Shown here: positions 1 to 7,807 of the stretch, piece by piece
How positions within the stretch are numbered: position 1 is the stretch's first letter
Layout: each line of letters begins with the position of its first letter
Source: Silene noctiflora
Lineage: Eukaryota; Streptophyta; Magnoliopsida; Caryophyllales; Caryophyllaceae
Direction of reading: 5' to 3'
Assembly: GCA_009801015.1 (NCBI GenBank)
Contig: VHZZ01000455.1
Span: forward strand, 67,742 to 89,887
Length of the DNA stretch: 22,146 nucleotides
The notes under the pieces: generated by a model
The model's input: the letters and a program-made list of their open reading frames with translations, nothing else
Told to the model about the DNA's origin: nothing
Databases searched by the model: none
Program-made: the position numbers and the translations under genes

Positions 1-486
1 ATTGACGCTTCGCTTTTAGACTTAAAAAGTTTTTAAAATACCGTATTTTCCGCTTGTTTAATACGCTTCCGCACGTTAATTAAGTGTCGCTAAATAGCGG
101 GGATGTCACAGTTTGTGTCGTGATAGTGAAATGGAAATGGCATTTCTGGCACGACCCATAATCCATGGTGTGTCGTGCCATGCTTGGGCATGCCAAAAAA
201 ATTCCTCCACTTTAGCCTTATTTATTTATATTTAGGGCTTACCTAAGCGTGTATCGTGCCCAAGTGGTTAACACCGTCGTCTTTCTCGAACTTGGACCTA
301 TGCACGACCCATGGCGTGTTGGATCATGTCAATCTTGTTTCGTGCTAAAAGGGGTCATGGGTCGTGTTGGGGAGTGCTAACCCAACTGCTCACGTACTCA
401 TTTCCATCTCTACTCGTGCCCCAAGCTTCCTATATATAATACTCTAATTGATAGGATTTCAGGATGCTTAATTACTTAGGACTAGG
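1..486. other. Unassigned repeat-like flank left of the gypsy element
   Basis: No gene is visible. The first 110 bases end in GGGGATGTCACA, which looks like the 3' end of another LTR (a CA terminus after a G-rich run), but no partner or target duplication is in the window. Bases 111-440 contain several copies of a CACGACCCA / TCGTGCC motif in both orientations, including a possible hairpin with 8-bp arms (GGCACGAC / GTCGTGCC) at 148-179. This pattern is common in old plant repeats. Bases 442-486 are the left part of a duplicated segment that continues at 8752 on the other side of the gypsy insertion. Confidence 0.4.
482..486. repeat. Left target site duplication of the gypsy element (CTAGG)
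   Basis: CTAGG directly precedes the TG that opens the left LTR. The same five bases follow the terminal CA of the right LTR at 8747-8751. Five base pairs is the usual duplication size for Ty3/gypsy integrase. A second, uninterrupted copy of the target region at 9357 reads CTGGG at this point, which confirms the junction. Confidence 0.93.
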
Positions 487-1476
487 TGTAACACCCCCAT
501 ATACCAAGGTGCCTTACCAAGACCACCTTAGCACGTAGAGATGTTACCATCTCGGTTGCCCGAGGTATAGTATATCAAAGTAGACCATAAAGAAACATAA
601 TTAAATAGTTAAAGTTTAACGTGATATAAAACCAAACCAAAATCCCTCAAAGTGAGGTACAACTGTCTCCAAAACTATAATACTGAAAGTACTGAAATAA
701 ACCCTATCTCAAGACACAACTAAAGAGTAGCTACAAAACTCAGTGGTGACTCAATCCCAAGCAACCCGCAAGCTATCTGAGGCATACCTGTTAATCAACT
801 ACGCACCATTCCCCAATGGATCACCACAGTTTTCAAAACACATAAGATGGGGTCAGTTACTGTATAACAAGATACAACAATATAACACAACACATTGCCA
901 CATACTTCCAACTCCACAATTTCTCCAAACACCTGACTACACAAGTGTAGTCCTGCCAAATTACCCATCGCAACGGATATTCCACTCCGCCAGTGGGGAC
1001 AGCAGCCTTGCCACCTAAGCCCCTCTCAAAACCATAGAGCGTAAAACCCACTGATTCTTAATGTGCACATCCCCCTTGTGACGGGAACCACAAGGGGCGA
1101 ACAAGGGTGTGAAGCCATTCCTGAAAATGACTCCACTCAACCGAGGACGCACCTCGCGAACCACATACAATGATATCATTCATCCATAACATTAATAAAC
1201 ATGCCATCAACAACAATACCATTATAAACATAAACATACTCATACTATCACATCGTCATAACCAATTATACAGTAATCGAGTAGGGAAACCCTAACTGAG
1301 ATGAAAGTCACGAAGCTAGAGTAGCGGATCAGAGTTTCTCCTCTACAAAGGCACCTCTTATACAAATAAACATTCAATTACAAACTACACAACAATTTAC
1401 CCCAAAACCCCCAATCTACTCAATTAGGGTTTAAAACAAGATTACTGAAACGACAAGAGAATAACATAAAAGTCTT

Positions 1477-1520
1477 ACCCACGATATGACGAAAGCAAAC
1501 CCACGATATGACGAAAGCAA
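1477..1520. repeat. 22-bp tandem duplication inside the left LTR
   Basis: The unit ACCCACGATATGACGAAAGC plus two bases occurs twice, at 1477 and 1499. The right LTR has a single copy. The duplication therefore arose after insertion, or during the last replication cycle. Confidence 0.85.
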
Positions 1521-1719
1521 CGGTATGAAAAGCCCCAAATTACGATGGACAAAACCCTTGATTTGATTGAAAAGAAAAAGGAGTAGATACACGTTGTTCA
1601 AGTTTCTTTTATGTTGTTTAGTGAAAAGTTATAAAATGAAAGGTAACTGATGTTCATAAAATATAAAGCAACACCTCAATCTTAAAAATCAAATAAGGTC
1701 AAACCCGCGACACATAGAT

Positions 1720-1843
1720 ACTCGATCGAGTAACTAACGTACTCGATCGAGTACCTCCTACTCGATCGAGTTACCCCAACTCGGTCGAGTACCTAAGAAC
1801 CAGCACACTGCCAGAACACTGAACATAACCTACTTGATGGAGT
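1720..1843. repeat. Palindrome cluster in the left LTR (U3 side)
   Basis: ACTCGATCGAGT, a perfect 12-bp palindrome, occurs at 1720-1731, 1741-1752 and 1760-1771. A variant ACTCGGTCGAGT is at 1779-1790 and a decayed copy ACTTGATGGAGT at 1832-1843. In element orientation the cluster lies in the first 160 bp of the LTR. The spacers between copies are not conserved. Confidence 0.9.
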
Positions 1844-1873
1844 ACTCAACAGCCAAAAAGCTGAGGTATTACA

Positions 1874-1886
1874 GTCTTCCCTCCTT
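1874..1886 (-). other. Polypurine tract (plus-strand primer)
   Basis: Read on the minus strand, AAGGAGGGAAGAC abuts the first base of the 3' LTR (TGTAATACC). A purine run directly upstream of the 3' LTR is the RNase H-resistant primer for second-strand synthesis in LTR retrotransposons. Its position supports the LTR boundary at 1873. Confidence 0.85.
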
Positions 1887-2094
1887 AAAAATGAATTTCA
1901 TCCCCAATGTTCAAACGCAAACCGAAAACAAAACTCATTATACTCTAACACAACGCAACAATATAATTATAATTGCACATAAGACACAAAACGCTACTTT
2001 AACAACCCGGAAGGTACCGAAAACTCGACTCAAAACATACTAAACTTATGCAAAACTCGTGCAATCATCTTCTACCCCCCCTAAAGAAACAAGG
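1887..2094. other. Short noncoding 3' untranslated part of the gypsy element
   Basis: An AT-rich stretch between the polyprotein stop and the polypurine tract. An open frame on the plus strand (1834-2043) crosses from the LTR into it and has no recognisable protein features. Confidence 0.6.
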
Positions 2095-2544
2095 TTACGT
2101 CCCCGTAACCAAACATACCTGCTCAAAAAGATGAGGATAACGCTCCTTCATGGCCTCATCTGCCTCCCAANTNGCTTCCTCCACGTTGTGGTTAGACCAC
2201 AACACCTTAAGTAACACAGTCTCCCCGTTCCTTGTCTTGCGAACCTTGCGATCCAAAATTTCCCTAGGCATNTCCACATAAGATAGGGACTCATCCAACT
2301 AGATTTTATTAACCTCTAACACATGAGAAGGATCACTCACATACTTCCGTAGTTGAGACACATGGAAAACATTATGTACCCGGTCCAAAGCTGGCGGTAA
2401 GGCTAATCGGTAAGCAACCTCACCAACACGATCCAGAATCTCATAAGGGCCAATGAACTTCTTGCTGAGCTTTCCCATCTTACGAAATCTCATCACTCCA
2501 CACATGGGTGACACCTTCAATAGAACCCTATCCCCAACTTGGAA
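2095..2544 (-). pseudogene. Integrase C-terminal and chromodomain-like end of pol
   Basis: The GPY/F-like module is visible as KLSKKFIGPYEILDRVGEVA followed by YRLALPPAL and NVFHVSQLRKY. After a TAG (2299-2301) comes EILDRKVRKTRNGETVLLKV, a tryptophan-containing LWSNHNVEE segment and ERYPHLFEQ. This resembles the chromodomain of plant Tekay/Del-type chromoviruses, which tethers integrase to modified chromatin. Three N bases (2171, 2173, 2272) fall in it. It ends at a TAA (2095-2097) that is probably the natural stop. The clade call rests on resemblance only. Confidence 0.75.
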
Positions 2545-3494
2545 CTAGATGTCCCAACGATGCAAGTCTGCATAACTCTTTTGGCGATCCTGAGCCGCTT
2601 TCATCTTTTGTCGAATCAATCTAACCTGCTCCATCATATCTTGCACCATCTGTAGTCCTAAAACCACCGCCTCTGCACTATCATCCCAACAAATAGGACT
2701 CCGGCACCTCCTCCCATATAGAGCCTCAAAAGAAGTTATCCCAATACTCGTGTGATAGCTGTTGTTATAAGAAAACTCGATCAAATCCATCCTATCTTCC
2801 CAACTACCACCGAACTCCATCACACATTCCCTCAACATGTCCTCCAAGGTCTTGATTTTCCTCTCTTTCTGCCCGTCCGTCGCAGGATGAAAAGTTGTAC
2901 TTATCTTCAATGTAGTTCCCATCAATTCCTGCAACTCTTCCAAAATCGGGAAATAAACCTCGCATCTCGATCGGATACAATATCCTTTGGTACTCCATGA
3001 AGCCTCACCACATTCTTTGTATAACCATTCGCCAACTGCACCTTACTCCATGTATCTTTTATAGGAATAAAGTGAGCTGACTTGGTCAACCGGTCTACGA
3101 TCACCCAAATCATGTTATTACCCTGCTGAGTCCTCGGTAATCCCACAATGAAATCCATAGAGATAGATTCCNACTTCCACTCCGGTACCTCAAGAGACTG
3201 AATCTTACCCTGTGGCCTTCGCTGATCCTCTTTAACCCGCTGGCATGTCAAACATCGAGATACAAACTCCGATGTCTCCCTCTTCATCCCCGGCCACCAG
3301 AAAGTCTTCTTCAAATCCTTATATAACTTGTCACCACCTAGATGTACAGAATACGGAGTGCAATGAGCTTCCGTCATAATCATTTTTCTCAACTCCTTAT
3401 CCTGTGGTACACACCACTTCCCATAAAACCGAACACTCCCATCAGAATGAATAGAGAATCGAGATACTGTCCCCTGCTCTACTGCAGCTCTCCA
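2545..3494 (-). pseudogene. Integrase domain of pol, frameshifted
   Basis: The HHCC zinc finger is present: EAHCTPYSVHLGGDK followed by CLTCQRVKEDQ. The core shows the first catalytic Asp in [10 protein letters not shown] and the second in [11 protein letters not shown] one-base indel near 2937 changes frame just after RFISRFWK. The rest of the core is in the next frame, with the glutamate region HPATDGQKERKIKTLEDMLR and then SYNNSYHTSIGITSFEALYG, a strong gypsy signature. The frame stops at a TAG (2545-2547). The frameshift separates the second Asp from the catalytic Glu, so no active enzyme could form. Confidence 0.9.
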
Positions 3495-4242
3495 CTACTG
3501 AATCTTTGAATCAAGCACCTGCTTCCTCCGGATATCATCATAAAGCTCTATCTCGACCGTCAAATCTCCTCTAACATCCCCTTTCTGGGTCACATGAATC
3601 CCCATCTTGGTCACCTCATCTCTTAATCTCATTAGTGACATAGTTGTGCCTAGAGAATGCACACTTTTCCTGCTCAGTGCATCTACCACCACATTCGCCT
3701 TACCCTCATGGTACACGATATCCATGTCATAATCCCCAATGAGTTCCATCCACCTCCTTTGATTTATGTTCAACTCCTTCTGTGTGTAGATGTACTTCAA
3801 ACTTTTATGATCTGAAAACACTTTGAAGGTCGCCCCATATAGATAATGTCTCCAAATCTTTAGAGCAAACACCATTATACCCAACTCTAAGTCATGAGTC
3901 GGATAGTTCTCCTCATAAGACTTCAATTGCCTAGAAGCATAGGCAATAACTTTCCCGTTTTGCATCAACACACAACCCAAACCATTCTTCGAGGCATCCG
4001 TATATACCTCGAAATTCTCACTTCCCTCAGGTAAAGCTAAGACTAGAGTTGTAGTCAAACACTCCTTTAATGTTTGGAACACTGTCTCACAACTATCATC
4101 CCAGTTAAACCTGTTCTCCTTCCTCATCAACGCTGTCATAGGCCTCGCAATCTTAGAAAAGTCTTTGACAAACCTTCTGTAATAGCCAGCCAAACCCAAG
4201 AAACTACGAACCTATGTCACATTCTTTGGTGCCTCCCAGTTA
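3495..4242 (-). pseudogene. RT connection and RNase H domain of pol
   Basis: After the Cassandra-type insertion the frame resumes with NWEAPKNV, then a TAG near 4217, then [20 protein letters not shown], which is the RT thumb/connection of gypsy elements. RNase H follows: [20 protein letters not shown] (first catalytic Asp), the [20 protein letters not shown] helix and [13 protein letters not shown] (a further catalytic Asp). The tail of the domain, [20 protein letters not shown], leads into DALSRK. It ends at a TAG (3495-3497), beyond which the frame continues into integrase. The enzyme would degrade the RNA strand of the RNA-DNA hybrid. Confidence 0.9.
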
Positions 4243-4247
4243 GACAC

Positions 4248-4563
4248 TGTAACACCCCACGTAATTGAAGAGGTCCAGTGATAAGCTTAAATGACTAGTG
4301 CTTAAAGGGATTGAAAGTACTACTCATATCAACAAAGTGCACTTTNTTTTCTGGTCATCCATGCAAAAGAACTCCAAAGTTAAGCGTGCTTGACTGGGAG
4401 TANTCTTAGGATGGGTGACCTCCTGGGAAGGTTCCTGGGATGCGCATGAGTGAGGACAAAATGCGCTGGAAAGGACTCGTGTTGATCTGTGGGCAATGTA
4501 CATAGCCTGGAGAGTTATCATGAGTAACTGCTCCCGACCCAAGGTTTGGGCCGGGGTGTTACA
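4248..4563 (+). mobile_element. Solo LTR of a Cassandra-type TRIM carrying 5S-rRNA-like sequence
   Basis: A 316-bp sequence with perfect LTR termini (TGTAACACCCC ... GGGGTGTTACA) and a 5-bp GACAC duplication. Its centre resembles the second half of plant 5S rRNA: AACTCCAAAGTTAAGCGTGC and GGATGGGTGACCTCCTGGGA. The Cassandra family of terminal-repeat retrotransposons in miniature is defined by 5S sequence inside its LTRs, which are usually 240-350 bp long. No internal region or second LTR is present, so this is a solo LTR left by LTR-LTR recombination. It lies inside the RT-RNase H junction of the gypsy element and therefore came later. Two bases are N (4346, 4403). Confidence 0.92.
4362..4430 (+). 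promoter_or_regulatory. 5S-rRNA-derived segment with pol III internal promoter elements
   Basis: AGTTAAGCGTGCTTG corresponds to box A of the 5S internal promoter, and GGATGGGTGACCTCC to box C. Between them, GAGTANTCTTAGG matches the intermediate-element region with one N and some change. The 5' part of 5S (before AACTCC) is much less similar. It is a derived copy inside an LTR, not a functional 5S rRNA gene. Whether pol III still uses it cannot be told from the sequence. Confidence 0.8.
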
Positions 4564-5222
4564 GACACGGTTGTTATCTTACTAGGATCCACAGACACCC
4601 CCTCCTTAGAAATCACATGGCCCAGAAAGGCCACTTTCTCCAACCAGAACTCGCACTTAGAAATCTTGGCATACAATTGGTTATCGTGCAAGGTCTGCAA
4701 CACCAATCGTAAATGCTCAGCATGCTCCTCCTTAGTATTGGAATAGACTAAGATATCATCTATNAANACCACCANNAACTGATCCAAGTACTGNCTNAAN
4801 ACCCGNTTCATAAGATCCATAAACACCACTGGTGCATTAGTCAACCCAGACGGCATCACCACATACTCATAATAACCATATTGCGACCGATAGGCTGTCT
4901 TTGGTCTGTCTTCCTCCCGAATCCTCAACTGGTGATATCCCGATCTAAGATCTATCTTGGAAAAGACACCCGCTCCACTCAACTGGTCGAAAAGATCGTC
5001 TATTCTCGGCAAAGGATGTCTGTTCTTCACTGTGACATGCTTCAACTCTCGGTAATCGATACACAGCCTCAAACTCCCATCTTTATTCTTCACAAACAAC
5101 ACCGGTCCACCCCAAGGCGATACATTAGGTCGAATGTATCCCTTCTCTAACAAATCATCTATCTTCTTCTTCAATTCGTCTAACTCCTTCGGTGTCATCC
5201 GGTACGGAGCCTTAGATATAGG
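4564..5222 (-). pseudogene. Reverse transcriptase domain of pol
   Basis: A gypsy RT is recognisable by [75 protein letters not shown] and IDDILVYS. The first catalytic Asp (in SKIDL) is at 4950-4952 and the Asp pair of the active site at 4755-4760. Eight ambiguous N bases between 4764 and 4806 hide the residues just before the Asp pair. The domain reaches [17 protein letters not shown] and is then cut by the Cassandra-type solo LTR at 4563; the sequence resumes at 4242. Confidence 0.9.
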
Positions 5223-5948
5223 TCATGTTCTCGGTTTCAACTCCATACTAAAGTCGATACTCCTCCTCGGCGGCAACCCCGGTATCTCCTCTGGAAAGAC
5301 ATCCCCAAACTCCTCCACCACAGGAATCTCTGCTGCTCTTGGCTCTTTCGACTGGTTATCCCATACATGGCATAGGATCATGGGACACCCCTTCCTTAGA
5401 TAAAACTTCAAAGTTATAGCTGCAATCAACTTAACCTTGGGTTTGATCACAAACCCGCGATAAGACACTCTAGTACCCCTAGGCCCCCTTAAGGACACCT
5501 TCTTTTGATGACAGTCAATTCTAGCCTTATACTTACCCAACCAATCCATCCCGACTATCATCTCAAAGCCATCTAACGGAAACTCTAACAAATCAACTGG
5601 AAAGTCAACCTCTCCAATAATCATGAACACTCCCCTAAACAACTTCCCACAAGACACTGACTCTCCAGACGGTACAAAAACTTCATCTTTTACATACTCA
5701 AACTCTCCCAACCCCAAAGACTTAGCATGACTTGACGATACAAACGAGTGAGATGCCCCTGAATCGAATAAAACAAAGGTAGGAACATTATTAACAAGAA
5801 AAGTACCAGTGACCACTTGAGCATCATATACCGATGCTTGTCTGTCCATCATAAACAGCTTTCCACTGCTCTTCTGGCCGCCTCCTTGAACTGTGCTAGC
5901 TGACGCAGTAGGCTTGGTAGCTGATGCCTGATTGGCATTAACTGCCAT
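5223..5948 (-). pseudogene. Retroviral-type aspartic protease region of pol
   Basis: An open stretch of 241 codons with the pepsin-like active-site motif VLFDSGASHSF; the catalytic Asp codon is at 5763-5765. This is the typical plant gypsy protease that cleaves the polyprotein. The segment runs into the conserved linker to RT (EEFGDVFPEEIPGLPPRR) and ends at a TGA (5223-5225). Past the TGA the same frame continues as PISKAPYRM, the usual RT entry, so the stop is a mutation and not the natural end. The region upstream of the protease is a Gln/Ser/Ala-rich linker that follows the zinc knuckle in frame. Confidence 0.87.
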
Positions 5949-6017
5949 ACGCTGATAGGACCCACCTCCATTGCGGTTATAGCCGCCATTGTTGCTCTGT
6001 CCACCCTGAATGCTCTA

Positions 6018-6998
6018 AGACCCATCCGGTCGGTTACTTGCATAGCTCTGCGCCTGAGACTGCCTCTGAAAATCTCTTTCACCAGCACTAGTGCACTCAT
6101 GCCTCTTGTGGCCAGTACCACCATAATTGAAGCATTTAATGCTCCAGTTAGCACCACCAGTGCGACCACCACGACCGAATGAAGACCCAATATGAAAACC
6201 CGATCTTGATGAATAGGATCTAGATTGATTGTGGTTGCCCCTTTTATAATTAGATTGGCCACCACCATCACTCTCAGCCTTCCTTTTCTCCGAGCTCTTA
6301 TCCTTGGTTTCTTAGGCCAACCCGACTATCCTCTCAGTCCAATCCGCTCTCTCATAGACCTCCTCCACATCGGTAAGAGCCCCCGTCGGTAGTTTCTGCA
6401 AGATCTTGTAAGTCAACCCTTTCTCAAACCGATGCGCCAGATTGGCATTAGTCAGCCTCATATCCGCAGCATACCTCGACTTCTCATTGAACTTGTAATA
6501 GTACTCGGTCACTGTCATACCCTCGGTCATCACAAAGGAGTTGAACTCATCCCTCAGCTTACTACAAATGTGCTCCGGAACAAACTCATTGCTCATAGCC
6601 TTCTTGAACTCGGACCACGGAATCGCGGTCTCACCCTGCTTCAGGTAGCTTTCCAGCGCACCCTCCTTCACCTTATCCCACCACTCCCCAGTGGAGTCCC
6701 TTAGGTAGAACGCAGCCTGTTCCACCTGAACTCCTCTGGGCAATGCACCACCCCGAGGATATTCTCCATCTCCCGATGCCAGTTGTCGAGCAAGATCGCT
6801 CACCCGTGCCTAAGTAGGTTGTGGGATTGAAGCAATCTATGGTAGTACTCATCTTGGAGAAGTCTACCCCCGTCTCCTTCTCTTTCCCAAACCTCTTGAG
6901 GGTCTCGGGAGTGCATCTTGGTGCTCGATCATCTTAACGATATCCTCAATGCTCATTTCCTGAGCCTTAACGTACGCAACTGACCTCTTTGGCGACAT
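6018..6998 (-). pseudogene. gag (capsid and nucleocapsid), broken
   Basis: The likely start is MSPKRSVAYVK at 6998. The retrotransposon gag domain is clear in 6312-6803, with the hallmark AFYLRDSTGEWWDKVKEG, then YYKFNEKSRYAAD and RFEKGL. Upstream, matching gag sequence (LLDNWHREMENILG) lies in another frame, so at least two or three small indels hit the N-terminal half. Past an in-frame TAA at 6312 the frame continues through a Ser/Gly-rich linker to a CCHC zinc knuckle, CFNYGGTGHKRHEC (6093-6134). The second cysteine of the knuckle is replaced by tyrosine. A TAG at 6015 follows. The protein would package element RNA, but this copy cannot make it. Confidence 0.85.
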
Positions 6999-7792
6999 TT
7001 CTTTGAGCTGAGATGAAAGGTAAATGCAAGCACATAGCCTACGACTCAAAGCAAAAACAGTCCGCACAAAGACGCACTCGATCGAGTACTAAAGCGTACT
7101 CGGTCGAGTAGGACAAACTCGATCGAGCTAACACACACTCGGTCGAGTTTCTAAACCTCCGGAAACTGATGGGGTCTGACATAAAACATACTCGGTCAAG
7201 TTCAAGACCTACTCGATCGAGTAACGGCTACTCGATCAAGCCACCTACTTATTCGACCTAGTAACTATGACACAGTGATTCTGCCCAAATATCACCAAAT
7301 ACCCACTCGATCGAGTTGGCTATACTCGTTCGAGTTCCGTCTGCTCGATCGAGTGCCCCCAACTCGATCGAGTCATGCTCATGGTTACACTACCCGCATG
7401 CTTTAGTACAACAACTAATACGAAATGTCATCAAAACAACATATAACACATTATACAACGCAACTCCCTTATTTGCATGTTACTAATACCAAATCAAACA
7501 ACAACAACATCAACACCGAATATATACGCATCACACTTCACATATTCCATCATCTCATTCAAATTATCCATATATTTCATCCAACATACACAAAATTCAA
7601 AGACAACAACGAAAACAAGAAGCGATCCCATGACACACCCATAGTGACCAGTTCGAAGTTATAAAGGCAAGTTCGCGACTTTAGGACGTCTCCCAAGTCT
7701 TTGAATTAGCTCCTAGTAACTCCAAACCGGATTCATTTTATTTTGACTCCCTATATTCATTAGGTTCATTAGTTACAGGTTCCAAAATCGTC
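6999..7792 (-). other. Untranslated leader of the gypsy element
   Basis: The region between the primer binding site and the likely gag start is about 795 bp, long for a leader. Its gag-proximal half (7076-7373) is filled with palindromic 12-mers, listed separately. The PBS-proximal half (7390-7790) is AT-rich and has no motif I recognise. It should contain the packaging signal of the element, but none can be pointed out. Confidence 0.7.
7076..7373. repeat. Array of 12 palindromic ACTCG-NN-CGAGT motifs in the leader
   Basis: Copies or close variants lie at 7076, 7098, 7117, 7137, 7190, 7211, 7230, 7251, 7305, 7324, 7343 and 7362 (each 12 bp). Four are the perfect palindrome ACTCGATCGAGT; ACTCGGTCGAGT, ACTCGTTCGAGT and one-sided variants such as ACTCGATCAAGC make up the rest. 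Spacing is often 19-22 bp, but the spacer sequence differs each time, so this is not a simple tandem repeat. The same motif clusters in both LTRs. Confidence 0.92.
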
Positions 7793-7804
7793 GCTTTGAT
7801 ACCA
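7793..7804 (-). other. Primer binding site (initiator-Met tRNA)
   Basis: On the minus strand the site reads TGGTATCAAAGC, three bases inside the 5' LTR. The usual plant PBS complementary to the 3' end of initiator-Met tRNA is TGGTATCAGAGC, so there is one mismatch. This fixes the element orientation as minus and the right LTR as the 5' LTR. Confidence 0.9.
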
Positions 7805-7807
7805 CTT

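Larger units (their letters stand above)
487..1873 (-). repeat. Left LTR (3' LTR of the gypsy element)
   Basis: A 1387-bp LTR that begins TGTAACACCCCC and ends GGTATTACA on the plus strand. It aligns with 7808-8746 along its whole length, except that bases 839-1284 are absent from the right copy. It carries a private 22-bp tandem duplication at 1477-1520 (unit starting ACCCACGATATGACG). Around 1832-1843 it has lost about 19 bp that survive in the right LTR, apparently by deletion between two palindromic motif copies. Four to five copies of the ACTCG-NN-CGAGT motif lie at 1720-1843, near the start of U3 in element orientation. Confidence 0.93.
4243..4568. repeat. GACAC target site duplications around the nested Cassandra-type LTR
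   Basis: GACAC lies at 4243-4247 and again at 4564-4568, directly outside the TG...CA termini of the inserted LTR. Five base pairs fits an LTR-retrotransposon integrase. Removing one copy and the LTR restores a continuous pol frame, which confirms the insertion. Confidence 0.92.
2095..6998 (-). pseudogene. Gag-pol polyprotein gene, inactivated
   Basis: A gag-protease-RT-RNaseH-integrase frame can be followed from a likely start (MSPKRS, 6996-6998) to a TAA at 2095-2097. Most of it is in one frame, so gag and pol appear fused, as in many plant chromoviruses. It is broken by in-frame stops at about 6864, 6810, 6312, 6015, 5223, 4217, 3495, 2545 and 2299. Frameshifts lie in N-terminal gag (near 6905, 6800 and 6735) and in integrase (near 2937). 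The 321 bp added by the Cassandra-type insertion and its target duplication is a multiple of three, so frame is kept across it. No functional product is expected. Domain parts are listed separately. Confidence 0.9.

Noticed and set aside
743-1243. Open frames of 61-91 codons inside the left LTR, on both strands
   Set aside because: They lie in LTR sequence, have no family features, and the right LTR lacks part of them. Treated as chance frames.
4362-4430. A genuine 5S rRNA gene
   Set aside because: Only the 3' part matches, it has changes and an N, and it sits between LTR termini with target duplications. It is a Cassandra-type LTR component.
7076-7373. A CRISPR array
   Set aside because: The repeat unit is a 12-bp palindrome with short irregular spacers inside a plant retrotransposon leader. 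It has none of the features of CRISPR arrays.
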